NCBI GenBank assembly: GCA_051744245.1
Contig: JBNJCV010000072.1
Coordinates: forward strand, 1-7,787
Length of the DNA stretch: 7,787 nucleotides
Direction: 5' to 3'
Source of the DNA: M55B165 sp051744245
GTDB taxonomy: Bacteria; Actinomycetota; Humimicrobiia; Humimicrobiales; Humimicrobiaceae
The notes beneath the pieces are model-generated. The model worked only from the letters and a program-made list of their open reading frames with translations. It searched no databases and had not been told where the DNA came from. The position numbers and the translations under genes were made by a program. Below are positions 1-6,019 of the stretch, piece after piece; position 1 is the first letter of the stretch; each line of letters starts with the position of its first letter.

Positions 1-444
1 GAAGTAGCTGATTTGGTTTAGAAAGATTAAGAGAAACAGGGTTACAAATTGTTACATATATTAATACTAAAAGAGTATGTATTAAAGAACTCATGCTCTC
101 TCCTGGACAGATATGTCCTAAACATAGACCCCAAAGGTAATTGGGAAGCCTGGAAAAGAGGAAACTTTTAGGTGTAGGTGGGGCAGTGTTTTCTTATATG
201 TTCCTGGGAAAAAACAATAAATCCTAAAGGAAAACCACCCCGGGATATAAAGAAATATTTTACTGTGTGGAATGAAGTTATTTTAAAGCCTGGGCAACAA
301 TATACGCTTATGCCTGATACACTTCATTGGTTTCAAGGAGATCCAGAAGGAGCAATAGTTTCAGAATTTTCTACAACTAGCATAGATGAAGCTGATATAT
401 GGACAGATACTGATATAAGAAGAATACCTGAAGTGAGGAAATAA
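1..444 (+). pseudogene. D-lyxose isomerase, frameshifted and 5'-truncated by the window edge
   Basis: D-lyxose isomerases are small cupin-fold, metal-dependent sugar isomerases that interconvert D-lyxose and D-xylulose (and often mannose and fructose). The family pattern is readable only by changing frame three times. About 4-12 gives VAD; about 15-131 gives GLERLRETGLQIVTYIN and then LSPGQICPKHRP; about 131-208 gives GKPGKEETFRCRWGSVFLYV; about 208-444 gives KTINPKGKPP, YFTVWNEVILKPGQQY and TLHWFQG. Each shift equals the loss of one base, at about 13-15, 129-133 and 206-214. The family's metal-binding HRH reads HRP here, so a ligand histidine is also missing, while the later Glu and His motifs remain. 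The GTG at 178 is not a real start, because similarity continues upstream of it. The stop at 442-444 touches the following lacI ATG, so the two were probably one operon. The family is recognised from memory of its motifs; the frame changes are read directly. Confidence 0.8.
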
Positions 445-885
445 ATGAACCAAAAGAGATTAAGCTTAACTGTTAAAGAAATAGCAAAATTATCAGGATT
501 TTCAAAAACTACAGTTTCTAGAGTTTTATATGGTAGTGATTTAGTTAAAAAGGAAGCCAAACAAGAAGTATTAAATGTGATTAAGGAAAAAAATATAAAC
601 CTAATATAATTGCAAGGAGCCTAAGGACAAAAAAAGACTAATAATATTGGTATAATTGAAAACATGCCCGCTTTGGGATTTAAAGTCCCCAAAGATGTAT
701 CGGTTATAGGATATGATAATATTAAGATTTCTTTAATGTTAAGGGTTCCTTTAACGGTTATAAATCAACCTAAATATGGGACAGGAAAAATAGCAGCTAA
801 TATATTATTTAAATTATTGGAAGGGAAAAAAGAAGAGGAAAAAATAATATTAAACCCGGAATTAGTAATAAGAGAGCCTGTATAG
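445..885 (+). pseudogene. LacI-family transcriptional repressor with internal deletion and frameshifts
   Basis: LacI-family proteins bind operators through an N-terminal helix-turn-helix and sense sugars with a periplasmic-binding-protein-like domain. The ATG at 445 directly follows the isomerase stop. Residues 1-54 contain a textbook head (LTVKEIAKLSGFSKTTVSRVL). The frame then ends at TAA 607-609. Reading on in another frame (597-635) gives KPNIIARSLRTKK, the normal linker, and an extra base near 636 moves to a third segment (637-885), TNNIGIIEN. That segment jumps straight to ALGFKVPKDVSVIGYDN and the C-terminal tail ending LNPELVIREPV. Most of the effector-binding domain, normally around 200 residues between these points, is absent. 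The product cannot be a working sensor. At most, a 54-residue HTH peptide could be made from 445-609. It probably once controlled the neighbouring sugar genes. Confidence 0.85.
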
Positions 886-955
886 AAATTTGATTTAATT
901 AATAAAAACTTAAAATAGCACATTTTTTATAAAGATATATGTCTAATTATATTTT

Positions 956-961
956 GAGGTG
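956..961 (+). promoter_or_regulatory. Ribosome-binding site supporting a TTG start
   Basis: GAGGTG lies seven bases before the TTG at 969-971. No ATG or GTG in the same frame offers a better-placed start, and the family pattern begins soon after (FNRVQRSLSCIEPDRVP), so the TTG is preferred. The 83-base gap after lacI (886-968) is otherwise very AT-rich. It holds a weak promoter-like pair, TTGATT at 890-895 and TAAAAT at 911-916, with a spacing of only 15 bases, so I do not call it. Confidence 0.6.
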
Positions 962-968
962 AATTGAT

Positions 969-2138
969 TTGGATTCTTTTAAAAACAAATTTAATAGGGT
1001 ACAAAGATCATTATCTTGTATAGAACCTGATAGAGTTCCTAAATTTGATTTATTCTGGGAAGAGTTTACAAATAGATGGATTGATGAAAAAGATCTAAAT
1101 TCAAACACTGATATTTACGAATATTATGATATGGATCTTATTCAAATAATTCCAAATACGGACCCAAAAATAAATTCTTATACATCTGTTAAGAGGGGAA
1201 AAGATTATGAAATATTTAAAAGTGGGTTCGGGTGCACATTAAAAAAAGCAACTTATTCTCCAATGCCAGGATATTTAGATTTCCCAGTAAAATCAGCTGA
1301 TGAATATAAGGATTTCGTTTTAGAAGATCCTAATGAAAAAAGACGTTATTATGAACCGAGTGCAAATATTCTTTCTTCTGCAGGTAATAAAGAAGTCCCA
1401 TCATTTAATGATCAATTAAATAATTATAAAGGGAAAATACCTGCAATGGGTCTTGTTTTAGAAGGTCAGGAAAAAACGTGGCGGATTAGAGGTATGGATG
1501 GTTTATTTATAGATTTGGCTACCGAAAAAAAGAAAGTTAAAAAATTTTTGAAAAGATTAGAAGAATTTGAGATACAAATAGGTTTAAATCAAATAGAAAT
1601 GGGTGTTGATTTTATGATGATTGGTGGGGATGTTGCATATGATAAAGGAATGTTTTATTCGCCCGACATGTGGAGAGAATTTTTTAAACCTTTTCTATCA
1701 AATTTATGCAAAGCATTTAAAAAAGCTAAACCTAATATAAGAATATTATATCATGGCTGTGGCAATGCAAGTGCTATTTTTGATGATTTAATTGAGTGTG
1801 GCATTGACGCATATCAAGCTCTCGAGGTTAAGGCTGGATTAGATGTAATAGAGTTAAAGAAAAAATATAAAAATAGACTTGCTTATGTTGGTAATATTGA
1901 TGTAAGAGATGTACTACCAGGGAGTAAAAAAGAAATAAAACAGCACTTTTTAAGAAAGTTAAATACCGCAAAGGGTGGTGGGTATATACCTATGGCAGAT
2001 CATAGTGTACCATCTAGTGTTTCAGCTAATAATTATGACTATTACATTAGCTTGATAGAAAAATATGGAAAATATCCTTTAAAATTAGGTAAATTTGATA
2101 TACCTGAATTAAATAATATTAAACAGCAGAAAGAATAA
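969..2138 (+). CDS. Uroporphyrinogen decarboxylase-fold protein (methyltransferase-like, not HemE)
   Basis: This 389-residue protein has the URO-D superfamily TIM-barrel pattern. Visible motifs are GGDVAYDKGMFYSPDMWREF (219-238), YHGCGN (261-266), VGNIDVRDVL (308-317) and the C-terminal MADHSVPSSVS followed by NNYDYYISLIEKYGKY. The arginine-rich N-terminal RQAGRY-type motif of true HemE is absent, so haem synthesis is unlikely. His262-x-Cys264 resembles the H-x-C zinc site of MtaA/CmuA-type corrinoid methyltransferases, which suggests metal-dependent methyl transfer; this is inference. Paralogs of this kind often sit in sugar-utilisation clusters, which fits the neighbours here, but their substrates are mostly unknown. 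The start is TTG at 969, supported by GAGGTG at 956-961 seven bases upstream. The gene is intact over 1.17 kb although both sides are broken. It is A/T-rich in codon choice compared with genes to its right. Confidence 0.8.
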   Translation: MDSFKNKFNRVQRSLSCIEPDRVPKFDLFWEEFTNRWIDEKDLNSNTDIYEYYDMDLIQIIPNTDPKINSYTSVKRGKDYEIFKSGFGCTLKKATYSPMPGYLDFPVKSADEYKDFVLEDPNEKRRYYEPSANILSSAGNKEVPSFNDQLNNYKGKIPAMGLVLEGQEKTWRIRGMDGLFIDLATEKKKVKKFLKRLEEFEIQIGLNQIEMGVDFMMIGGDVAYDKGMFYSPDMWREFFKPFLSNLCKAFKKAKPNIRILYHGCGNASAIFDDLIECGIDAYQALEVKAGLDVIELKKKYKNRLAYVGNIDVRDVLPGSKKEIKQHFLRKLNTAKGGGYIPMADHSVPSSVSANNYDYYISLIEKYGKYPLKLGKFDIPELNNIKQQKE

Positions 2139-2139
2139 A

Positions 2140-2295
2140 ATGAATGATACTAATAGAAATGTAATTGAGGTTAAAAACCTTACTAAAATATTTTCAGGTA
2201 AAATCTGGTTTGCAATTGATTATAGAAAAAGATATTATTACCAGCCTTTAGATGAAATTAATCTGAAAGATTGGTTAAAACAATCCAAATTATAA
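2140..2295 (+). pseudogene. N-terminal remnant of an ABC transporter ATPase fused to unrelated sequence
   Basis: A 51-codon ORF starts one base after the URO-D-like stop. Its first residues, MNDTNRNVIEVKNLTKIFSG, match the usual opening of ABC ATPases, particularly sugar importers, where this stretch comes before the Walker A loop. Instead of Walker A, the ORF continues IWFAIDYRKRYYYQPLDEI and ends DWLKQSKL at TAA 2293-2295. No nucleotide-binding motif follows in any frame I read. The simplest explanation is a deletion that joined the start of an importer ATPase gene to the tail of something else, which I do not recognise. There is no strong ribosome-binding site apart from AGAA-type purines in the end of the upstream gene. 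A small real protein that happens to begin like an ABC ATPase is the alternative. Confidence 0.55.
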
Positions 2296-2358
2296 AACTT
2301 ATTGGCGGAAGATGGAAAAATATAAAAGTTGCTTTTAGGCTCTCGGGTTGAAACAAAC

Positions 2359-2380
2359 AAATTTGTATAAAATTTGTATA
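2359..2380. repeat. Tandem 11-bp repeat upstream of the peptidase promoter
   Basis: AAATTTGTATA occurs twice back to back (2359-2369 and 2370-2380), followed by AAA. The period is about one DNA helical turn, which would place two copies on the same face. It lies 29 bases upstream of the TATAAT box. This could be a protein-binding site or a curved A/T tract; chance duplication in AT-rich DNA is possible. Confidence 0.6.
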
Positions 2381-2402
2381 AAAGGTTTTATAAACCAGGA
2401 AT

Positions 2403-2420
2403 ATAGGTTATAATACCTAT
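2403..2420. promoter_or_regulatory. Perfect inverted repeat enclosing a consensus -10 box
   Basis: ATAGGT (2403-2408), TATAAT (2409-2414) and ACCTAT (2415-2420) form 6-bp perfect arms around the -10 hexamer. A dimeric repressor bound here would block RNA polymerase. This is inferred only from the arrangement. Confidence 0.45.
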
Positions 2421-2445
2421 CGATTTATAAATATTTAGGAATTTT

Positions 2446-3390
2446 ATGGATGATAAAAAAGGGAAATCGTTTACCGTACTCCTGATATCTGACGCAAAGT
2501 CAAAGGTAAGGAAATTTAAAATTACATTTAATTTTTTAAGGTGTCTTTATGTATTAGGGGTAATCGTGCTTGCAGCTGGAATAATTCTGGTATCAAACCT
2601 TTTTATAACCCAACAAAAGCTTGAGGAGAAAATTGCCGAGCTGGAGAGAATTGAATATAAGGTAAACTACAAAACTGTTGAGCTTGAAAACCTTGGAAAT
2701 AAAACTTCAGAAATAGAGACAAAGACAAAGATACTAGAAAATTACTTAAAAGATGTAGAGGAACTTGACAGGGTGGTTAGGGATATAACCGGCGAGGGTG
2801 GATTTGAACAGGAAGTGGCAGTATATAATACAGACCTTAATGCTGATATTGAGCTTGAAAATAACCCCTCAGAAGTATTTTTCTATACCATGGACCAGGA
2901 GCAGGAGCTGGATGATATAGATGCACTGCTTGACGAGCTGTTAAAAGTTGCCCCCGAGCTATCCGAAAAGCTATCCGAGGATAAGAAAAACATAGAAGAT
3001 CATATATATTTGATGGAACATACTCCATCAACATGGCCCACTTGGGGAAGGGTTACCTCACTGTTTGGTGAGCGGAGGTGGGGACACACCCATAAAGGGC
3101 TTGATATTGCAAATAGCACCGGTACACCAATTAATACCACAGCAAGCGGCATAGTAATCTATACTGGATATCACGGTGGATATGGAAAGAAAGTAATTAT
3201 ACACCATGGCTTTGGCTATAATACCGTTTATGCCCACCTGAGCAAGATAATGGTAGAGGTTGGAGACGAGGTTAAACAGGGAGATGTAATAGGGTTGATG
3301 GGAAATTCCGGAAATAGTACCGGACCCCACTTGCATTATGAAGTGCTTGTTGATGGAATCCCGGAAAACCCTAAGGATTTTCTGCCATAA
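2446..3390 (+). CDS. Membrane-anchored coiled-coil M23 (LytM) peptidase
   Basis: M23 enzymes are zinc metallopeptidases that cut peptide cross-links in peptidoglycan; relatives with this layout act at the cell surface in growth or division. The 314-residue protein has a basic N-terminus (about 1-30) and one membrane helix (about 31-53, rich in V, I, L and G). A charged coiled-coil stretch follows (about 55-115), then an acidic linker (about 120-180) and the LytM domain (about 198-314). The zinc motif is complete: H216-x-x-x-D220 (HKGLD) and H297 in HLH, with H264 (YAHL) and H295 as the usual catalytic histidines, so it is probably active rather than an EnvC-type degenerate activator. The ATG at 2446 has AGGA five bases upstream. 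It probably heads an operon with the exporter genes, 42 bases downstream. The exact substrate and any partner are unknown. Confidence 0.9.
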   Translation: MDDKKGKSFTVLLISDAKSKVRKFKITFNFLRCLYVLGVIVLAAGIILVSNLFITQQKLEEKIAELERIEYKVNYKTVELENLGNKTSEIETKTKILENYLKDVEELDRVVRDITGEGGFEQEVAVYNTDLNADIELENNPSEVFFYTMDQEQELDDIDALLDELLKVAPELSEKLSEDKKNIEDHIYLMEHTPSTWPTWGRVTSLFGERRWGHTHKGLDIANSTGTPINTTASGIVIYTGYHGGYGKKVIIHHGFGYNTVYAHLSKIMVEVGDEVKQGDVIGLMGNSGNSTGPHLHYEVLVDGIPENPKDFLP

Positions 3391-3432
3391 AAATATTTTA
3401 TTTAGTAACAGTGATAATCTCTTACAGGATAA

Positions 3433-4353
3433 ATGGGCGCTATAGTAGAAGTTAAAAATCTGTCTAAGCATTATGGCAGTCTGGCAGCCGTAGATGGTAT
3501 AAGCTTTGATATTGGAAAAGGGGAGATATTCGGACTCCTTGGCCCTAACGGCGCAGGCAAGACTACCACAGTTGAAATAATTGAGGGACTGAGGAAAGCT
3601 GATGGGGGAAGTGTTTTTGTCTGTGGCATGGATGCCTTAAGGGAGCCAGGAAGGATAAAAGAGATAATTGGGGTACAGCTCCAGAGCACTTCAATGTATG
3701 ACCGGATCCGGGTAAAAGAAGCAATAGACCTTTTTGGGAGTTATTACAGGAAAGCAATACCTTCACCAAAAATTCTGGATTTGGTTTCCCTAAATGAAAA
3801 GAAAAATGCTTACTACATTTCACTTTCAGGGGGTCAGAAGCAGAGGGTTGCCATAGCCCTGGCCCTGGTAAATGACCCTGAAGTACTTTTTTTAGATGAG
3901 CCTACCACTGGCCTAGATCCCCAGGCACGTAGGAATGTCTGGGAAATAATTGAAAACTTAAAGAAAAAGGGGAAAACCATAATCCTTACCACCCATTATA
4001 TGGAAGAGGCAGAAAAACTTTGTGACCGGGTGGGAATAATTGACCGCGGAAAAATAATAGCAGCAGATACTCCCGATAACTTAATTTCTAATGCCGGCCT
4101 AGACTCATGGGTAGAATTTAAGGCAAGCGAAGAAGATTTCAAAGTTATTGCCAGCTCGCTAAAGGGTATAAATAAAAGCTTGAGGGATGAGAGCGGAAAA
4201 TATATTGTCTACACTAAAAATAGTTCCGCCCTATTAAAGGATCTGGTCAGGTTTACGGGGGGAAATGATATCAGTATTGACCATATTTCGACCAGGAAAG
4301 CGAGCCTGGAAGATGTGTTTTTAAAAATGACGGGCAGGAAATTGAGGGAATGA
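3433..4353 (+). CDS. ABC-2 type exporter ATP-binding protein (DrrA/CcmA-like)
   Basis: This ATPase powers a membrane exporter; the substrate cannot be told from the sequence. In its 306 residues I see Walker A GPNGAGKT (37-44), a Q-loop around Q82-Q84, the signature LSGGQ (131-135), Walker B VLFLDE (151-156), D-loop GLD (160-162) and the H-loop His188. The roughly 85-residue tail ending RKASLEDVFLKMTGRKLRE is typical of the drug/lipid-type exporter group, not of sugar importers or FtsE. The ATG at 3433 has only a short AGGA (3426-3429) three bases away, so initiation may be modest or coupled to upstream translation. The start fits the family opening (IVEVKNLSKHYGSLAAVDGI). Its TGA overlaps the permease ATG by four bases (ATGA, 4350-4353), a strong sign that the two proteins form one transporter. 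Confidence 0.92.
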   Translation: MGAIVEVKNLSKHYGSLAAVDGISFDIGKGEIFGLLGPNGAGKTTTVEIIEGLRKADGGSVFVCGMDALREPGRIKEIIGVQLQSTSMYDRIRVKEAIDLFGSYYRKAIPSPKILDLVSLNEKKNAYYISLSGGQKQRVAIALALVNDPEVLFLDEPTTGLDPQARRNVWEIIENLKKKGKTIILTTHYMEEAEKLCDRVGIIDRGKIIAADTPDNLISNAGLDSWVEFKASEEDFKVIASSLKGINKSLRDESGKYIVYTKNSSALLKDLVRFTGGNDISIDHISTRKASLEDVFLKMTGRKLRE

Positions 4354-5093
4354 AAGTACTGGGAAGACAGATACTCCTTGAATCCAAATTGTTTTTAAGG
4401 AGGAAAGACGACCTGTTTTGGACCCTGGCTTTTCCCATGTTCTTCATGGTCTTATACGGGTTAATATATAGGGATACCATGTGGAATGATTACGGGATAA
4501 AGGCTATAGACTATACGCTTCCCGGGATTGTGGTGATGGCACTTATGGTTACCGGTATTATGGCCAATGCAACTGGCCTGGTAGAGGAAAGGGAAAAGGG
4601 AATTTACCGCAGGTTTTCAGTAACTCCCCTAAAAAGACAGGCCATAATCGGGGGCCAGATAATTCACCGCTATATAGTTATGCTACTGCAAACCATACTG
4701 CTTTTAATTGTAGGGATATTTGGTTTTCAGGTCACTATTAAAGGCAATTATTTTTTATTCTGGTTACTGCTGACTATCGGGGCGATTTGTTTTTTAAGCA
4801 TAGGTTTCTTTTTGGCAAGCTTTATAAAATCTGCCCGGGCTGCAACCCCTATTTGCATGGCGGTATTTTTTATGTTTATGTTTTTAGGGGGAATTTTTTT
4901 TCCTGCAACCGTAATGCCGGATTTTCTAGCAGGTATTTCTAGAATTTTACCTTCCACCCATTTAAATGATGCATTCAGGATGGTAGCAGTAGAGGGAAAG
5001 GGAATAGCCTGGGTATGGAAAGACCTTTTAATTGTGGGAGCATGGCTGGCTGGAACGCTGGTTTTGTCCATTAAGTTTTTTAAGTGGGAATAG
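4350..5093 (+). CDS. ABC-2 type exporter permease
   Basis: This 247-residue integral membrane protein is the likely partner of the preceding ATPase. Six hydrophobic segments are visible: about 22-40, 56-78, 107-126, 134-158, 165-186 and 222-243, the usual ABC-2 layout. Between the second and third lies EEREKGIYRRFSVTPLKR (79-96), a conserved ABC-2 feature (ER..G...R...TPL.R) thought to contact the ATPase. The FFPA segment after helix five is also typical. Its ATG overlaps the ATPase stop, so translation is probably coupled. The length matches the DrrB/YadH type half-transporter, which would work as a dimer with two ATPase subunits. Substrate unknown; drugs, lipids or polysaccharides are the family's usual cargo. 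The tail ends in a short basic patch, KFFKWE. Confidence 0.9.
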   Translation: MKVLGRQILLESKLFLRRKDDLFWTLAFPMFFMVLYGLIYRDTMWNDYGIKAIDYTLPGIVVMALMVTGIMANATGLVEEREKGIYRRFSVTPLKRQAIIGGQIIHRYIVMLLQTILLLIVGIFGFQVTIKGNYFLFWLLLTIGAICFLSIGFFLASFIKSARAATPICMAVFFMFMFLGGIFFPATVMPDFLAGISRILPSTHLNDAFRMVAVEGKGIAWVWKDLLIVGAWLAGTLVLSIKFFKWE

Positions 5094-5106
5094 GCTTAAC
5101 ATCCCC

Positions 5107-5135
5107 TTTATAATACCCTGTTAATATTATATAAT
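5107..5135 (+). promoter_or_regulatory. Likely sigma-70-type promoter for pheA-serS
   Basis: TTTATA (5107-5112, four of six matches to TTGACA) and TATAAT (5130-5135) are separated by 17 bases, predicting transcription from about 5142. The pheA ATG is at 5171, leaving a short leader that cannot hold a T-box or attenuator. A second TATAAT at 5109-5114 has no usable -35. The ribosome-binding site before pheA is poor (AGAAAAGA at 5153-5160). Confidence 0.5.
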
Positions 5136-5170
5136 TTTTAAATCAAAATCTTAGAAAAGATAATTTAATT

Positions 5171-6019
5171 ATGAAAAAGATAGCATTTTTAGGGCCGGAA
5201 GGGACTTTTACCGAAGAAGCCCTGGACATTTTTATAAAAAATAACCAAGAGGTTGAAAAAATACCCTTATCTACTGTTACTGAGGTGGTAAAATATGTGG
5301 ACATGGGAAAAGCAGGCGAGGGCCTGGTTCCCATAGAAAATTCCATAGAAGGATCTGTAAATATTACACAGGACATCTTAACTTTTGAAAGCGAATCAAA
5401 GATCGTAAGGGAAATTACCATACCTATCAAGCATAGCTTGATAGGTAAGAAGAAACTGAAAATAGGCAACATAAAAAATATAATTTCTCATCCCCACGCC
5501 ACTGCACAATGCAGAAATTATTTGTTGACCAATTTCCCCGATGCAAAAATTATTGCTGCCAATAGCACTGCCGAAGCAGTTAAAAAATTAATTGAAATGG
5601 ATGAAGAAACGGCTGCCATTGGAACAAAAACAGCAGCAAGGATTTACGGCCTGGACATAATTGCTACAGATATTGAGGATAATAAGGGGAATAAGACCAG
5701 GTTTGTTTTTGTGGGGACCTACATTCCGCCTAAAACGGGAGATGATAAAACTTCGCTGGTCTGTTTTTTAAAAAAAGACAAGCCAGGCAGCCTATATAAT
5801 ATACTAAAAGAGTTTGCTGAGAGGAATATAAACCTAACCAGGCTGGAGTCCAGGCCAGCAAAAAAAGACCTGGGGGATTACGTGTTTATGATAGATGTTG
5901 ATGGCCATATCCATGATGATGAATTATTCAGTGCTATTGAGGTGTTAAGGAAGAAAGTATATATGGTTAAAATATTAGGCTCTTATCCTGTTTGGAAAGA
6001 TAAACAAGAAAGGCTATAA
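5171..6019 (+). CDS. pheA: Prephenate dehydratase with C-terminal ACT domain
   Basis: The enzyme converts prephenate to phenylpyruvate, the committed step to phenylalanine, in the cytoplasm. Its 282 residues match the usual monofunctional length and carry no chorismate mutase domain. The N-terminus, IAFLGPEGTFTEEA, is the classic opening. The catalytic region shows VPIENSIEGSV (53-63), the HA motif in SHPHATAQC (107-114), NSTAEA (131-136) and the catalytic TRF (176-178). The ACT domain (about 195-273) carries KPGSLY and ESRP (226-229), the motifs that bind phenylalanine in feedback inhibition, so the enzyme is probably inhibited by its product. It has its own promoter upstream, and its TAA is immediately followed by the serS GTG, so the two are co-transcribed. 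Codons 84-93 contain a perfect 12-bp inverted repeat, listed separately. Confidence 0.95.
   Translation: MKKIAFLGPEGTFTEEALDIFIKNNQEVEKIPLSTVTEVVKYVDMGKAGEGLVPIENSIEGSVNITQDILTFESESKIVREITIPIKHSLIGKKKLKIGNIKNIISHPHATAQCRNYLLTNFPDAKIIAANSTAEAVKKLIEMDEETAAIGTKTAARIYGLDIIATDIEDNKGNKTRFVFVGTYIPPKTGDDKTSLVCFLKKDKPGSLYNILKEFAERNINLTRLESRPAKKDLGDYVFMIDVDGHIHDDELFSAIEVLRKKVYMVKILGSYPVWKDKQERL
5421..5447 (+). repeat. Perfect 12-bp inverted repeat within pheA
   Basis: TACCTATCAAGC (5421-5432), the loop ATA (5433-5435) and GCTTGATAGGTA (5436-5447) are exactly complementary, so the mRNA can form a 12-bp stem with a 3-base loop. No T-run follows, so it is not an ordinary terminator. It encodes IPIKHSLIG, a conserved part of the enzyme, so coding constraint with chance symmetry is possible. 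Confidence 0.85.

Larger units (their letters stand above)
2296..2445 (+). promoter_or_regulatory. Promoter region of the M23 peptidase gene
   Basis: This 150-base gap holds no ORF. It contains a tandem 11-bp repeat (2359-2380), an inverted repeat GGTTT-TAT-AAACC (2384-2396), and a consensus -10 box TATAAT (2409-2414) enclosed by perfect 6-bp arms ATAGGT/ACCTAT. The best -35 at 17-base spacing is TTTTAT (2386-2391), which is weak. Transcription would start near 2421, leaving a leader of about 25 bases with AGGA (2437-2440) before the ATG at 2446. A weak -35 together with palindromes suggests a regulated promoter, but no regulator is identified. Confidence 0.5.

Noticed and set aside
178..444. 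Stand-alone 88-residue gene with a GTG start
   Set aside because: Family similarity continues upstream in other frames, so it is only the C-terminal part of the broken lyxose isomerase.
664..885. Stand-alone 73-residue gene
   Set aside because: It is the C-terminal end of the LacI pseudogene; the same frame continues upstream to 637 and there is no ribosome-binding site before the ATG.
3433..5093. FtsE/FtsX pair working with the M23 peptidase
   Set aside because: The ATPase has the long exporter-type tail and the permease has six helices with the ABC-2 ER-G-R-TPL motif, unlike FtsX, which has four helices and a large extracellular domain.
5094..5170. T-box or attenuator ahead of pheA-serS
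   Set aside because: The gap is only 77 bases with a likely transcript leader of about 30 bases, too short for a T-box, and no leader peptide rich in Phe or Ser codons is seen.
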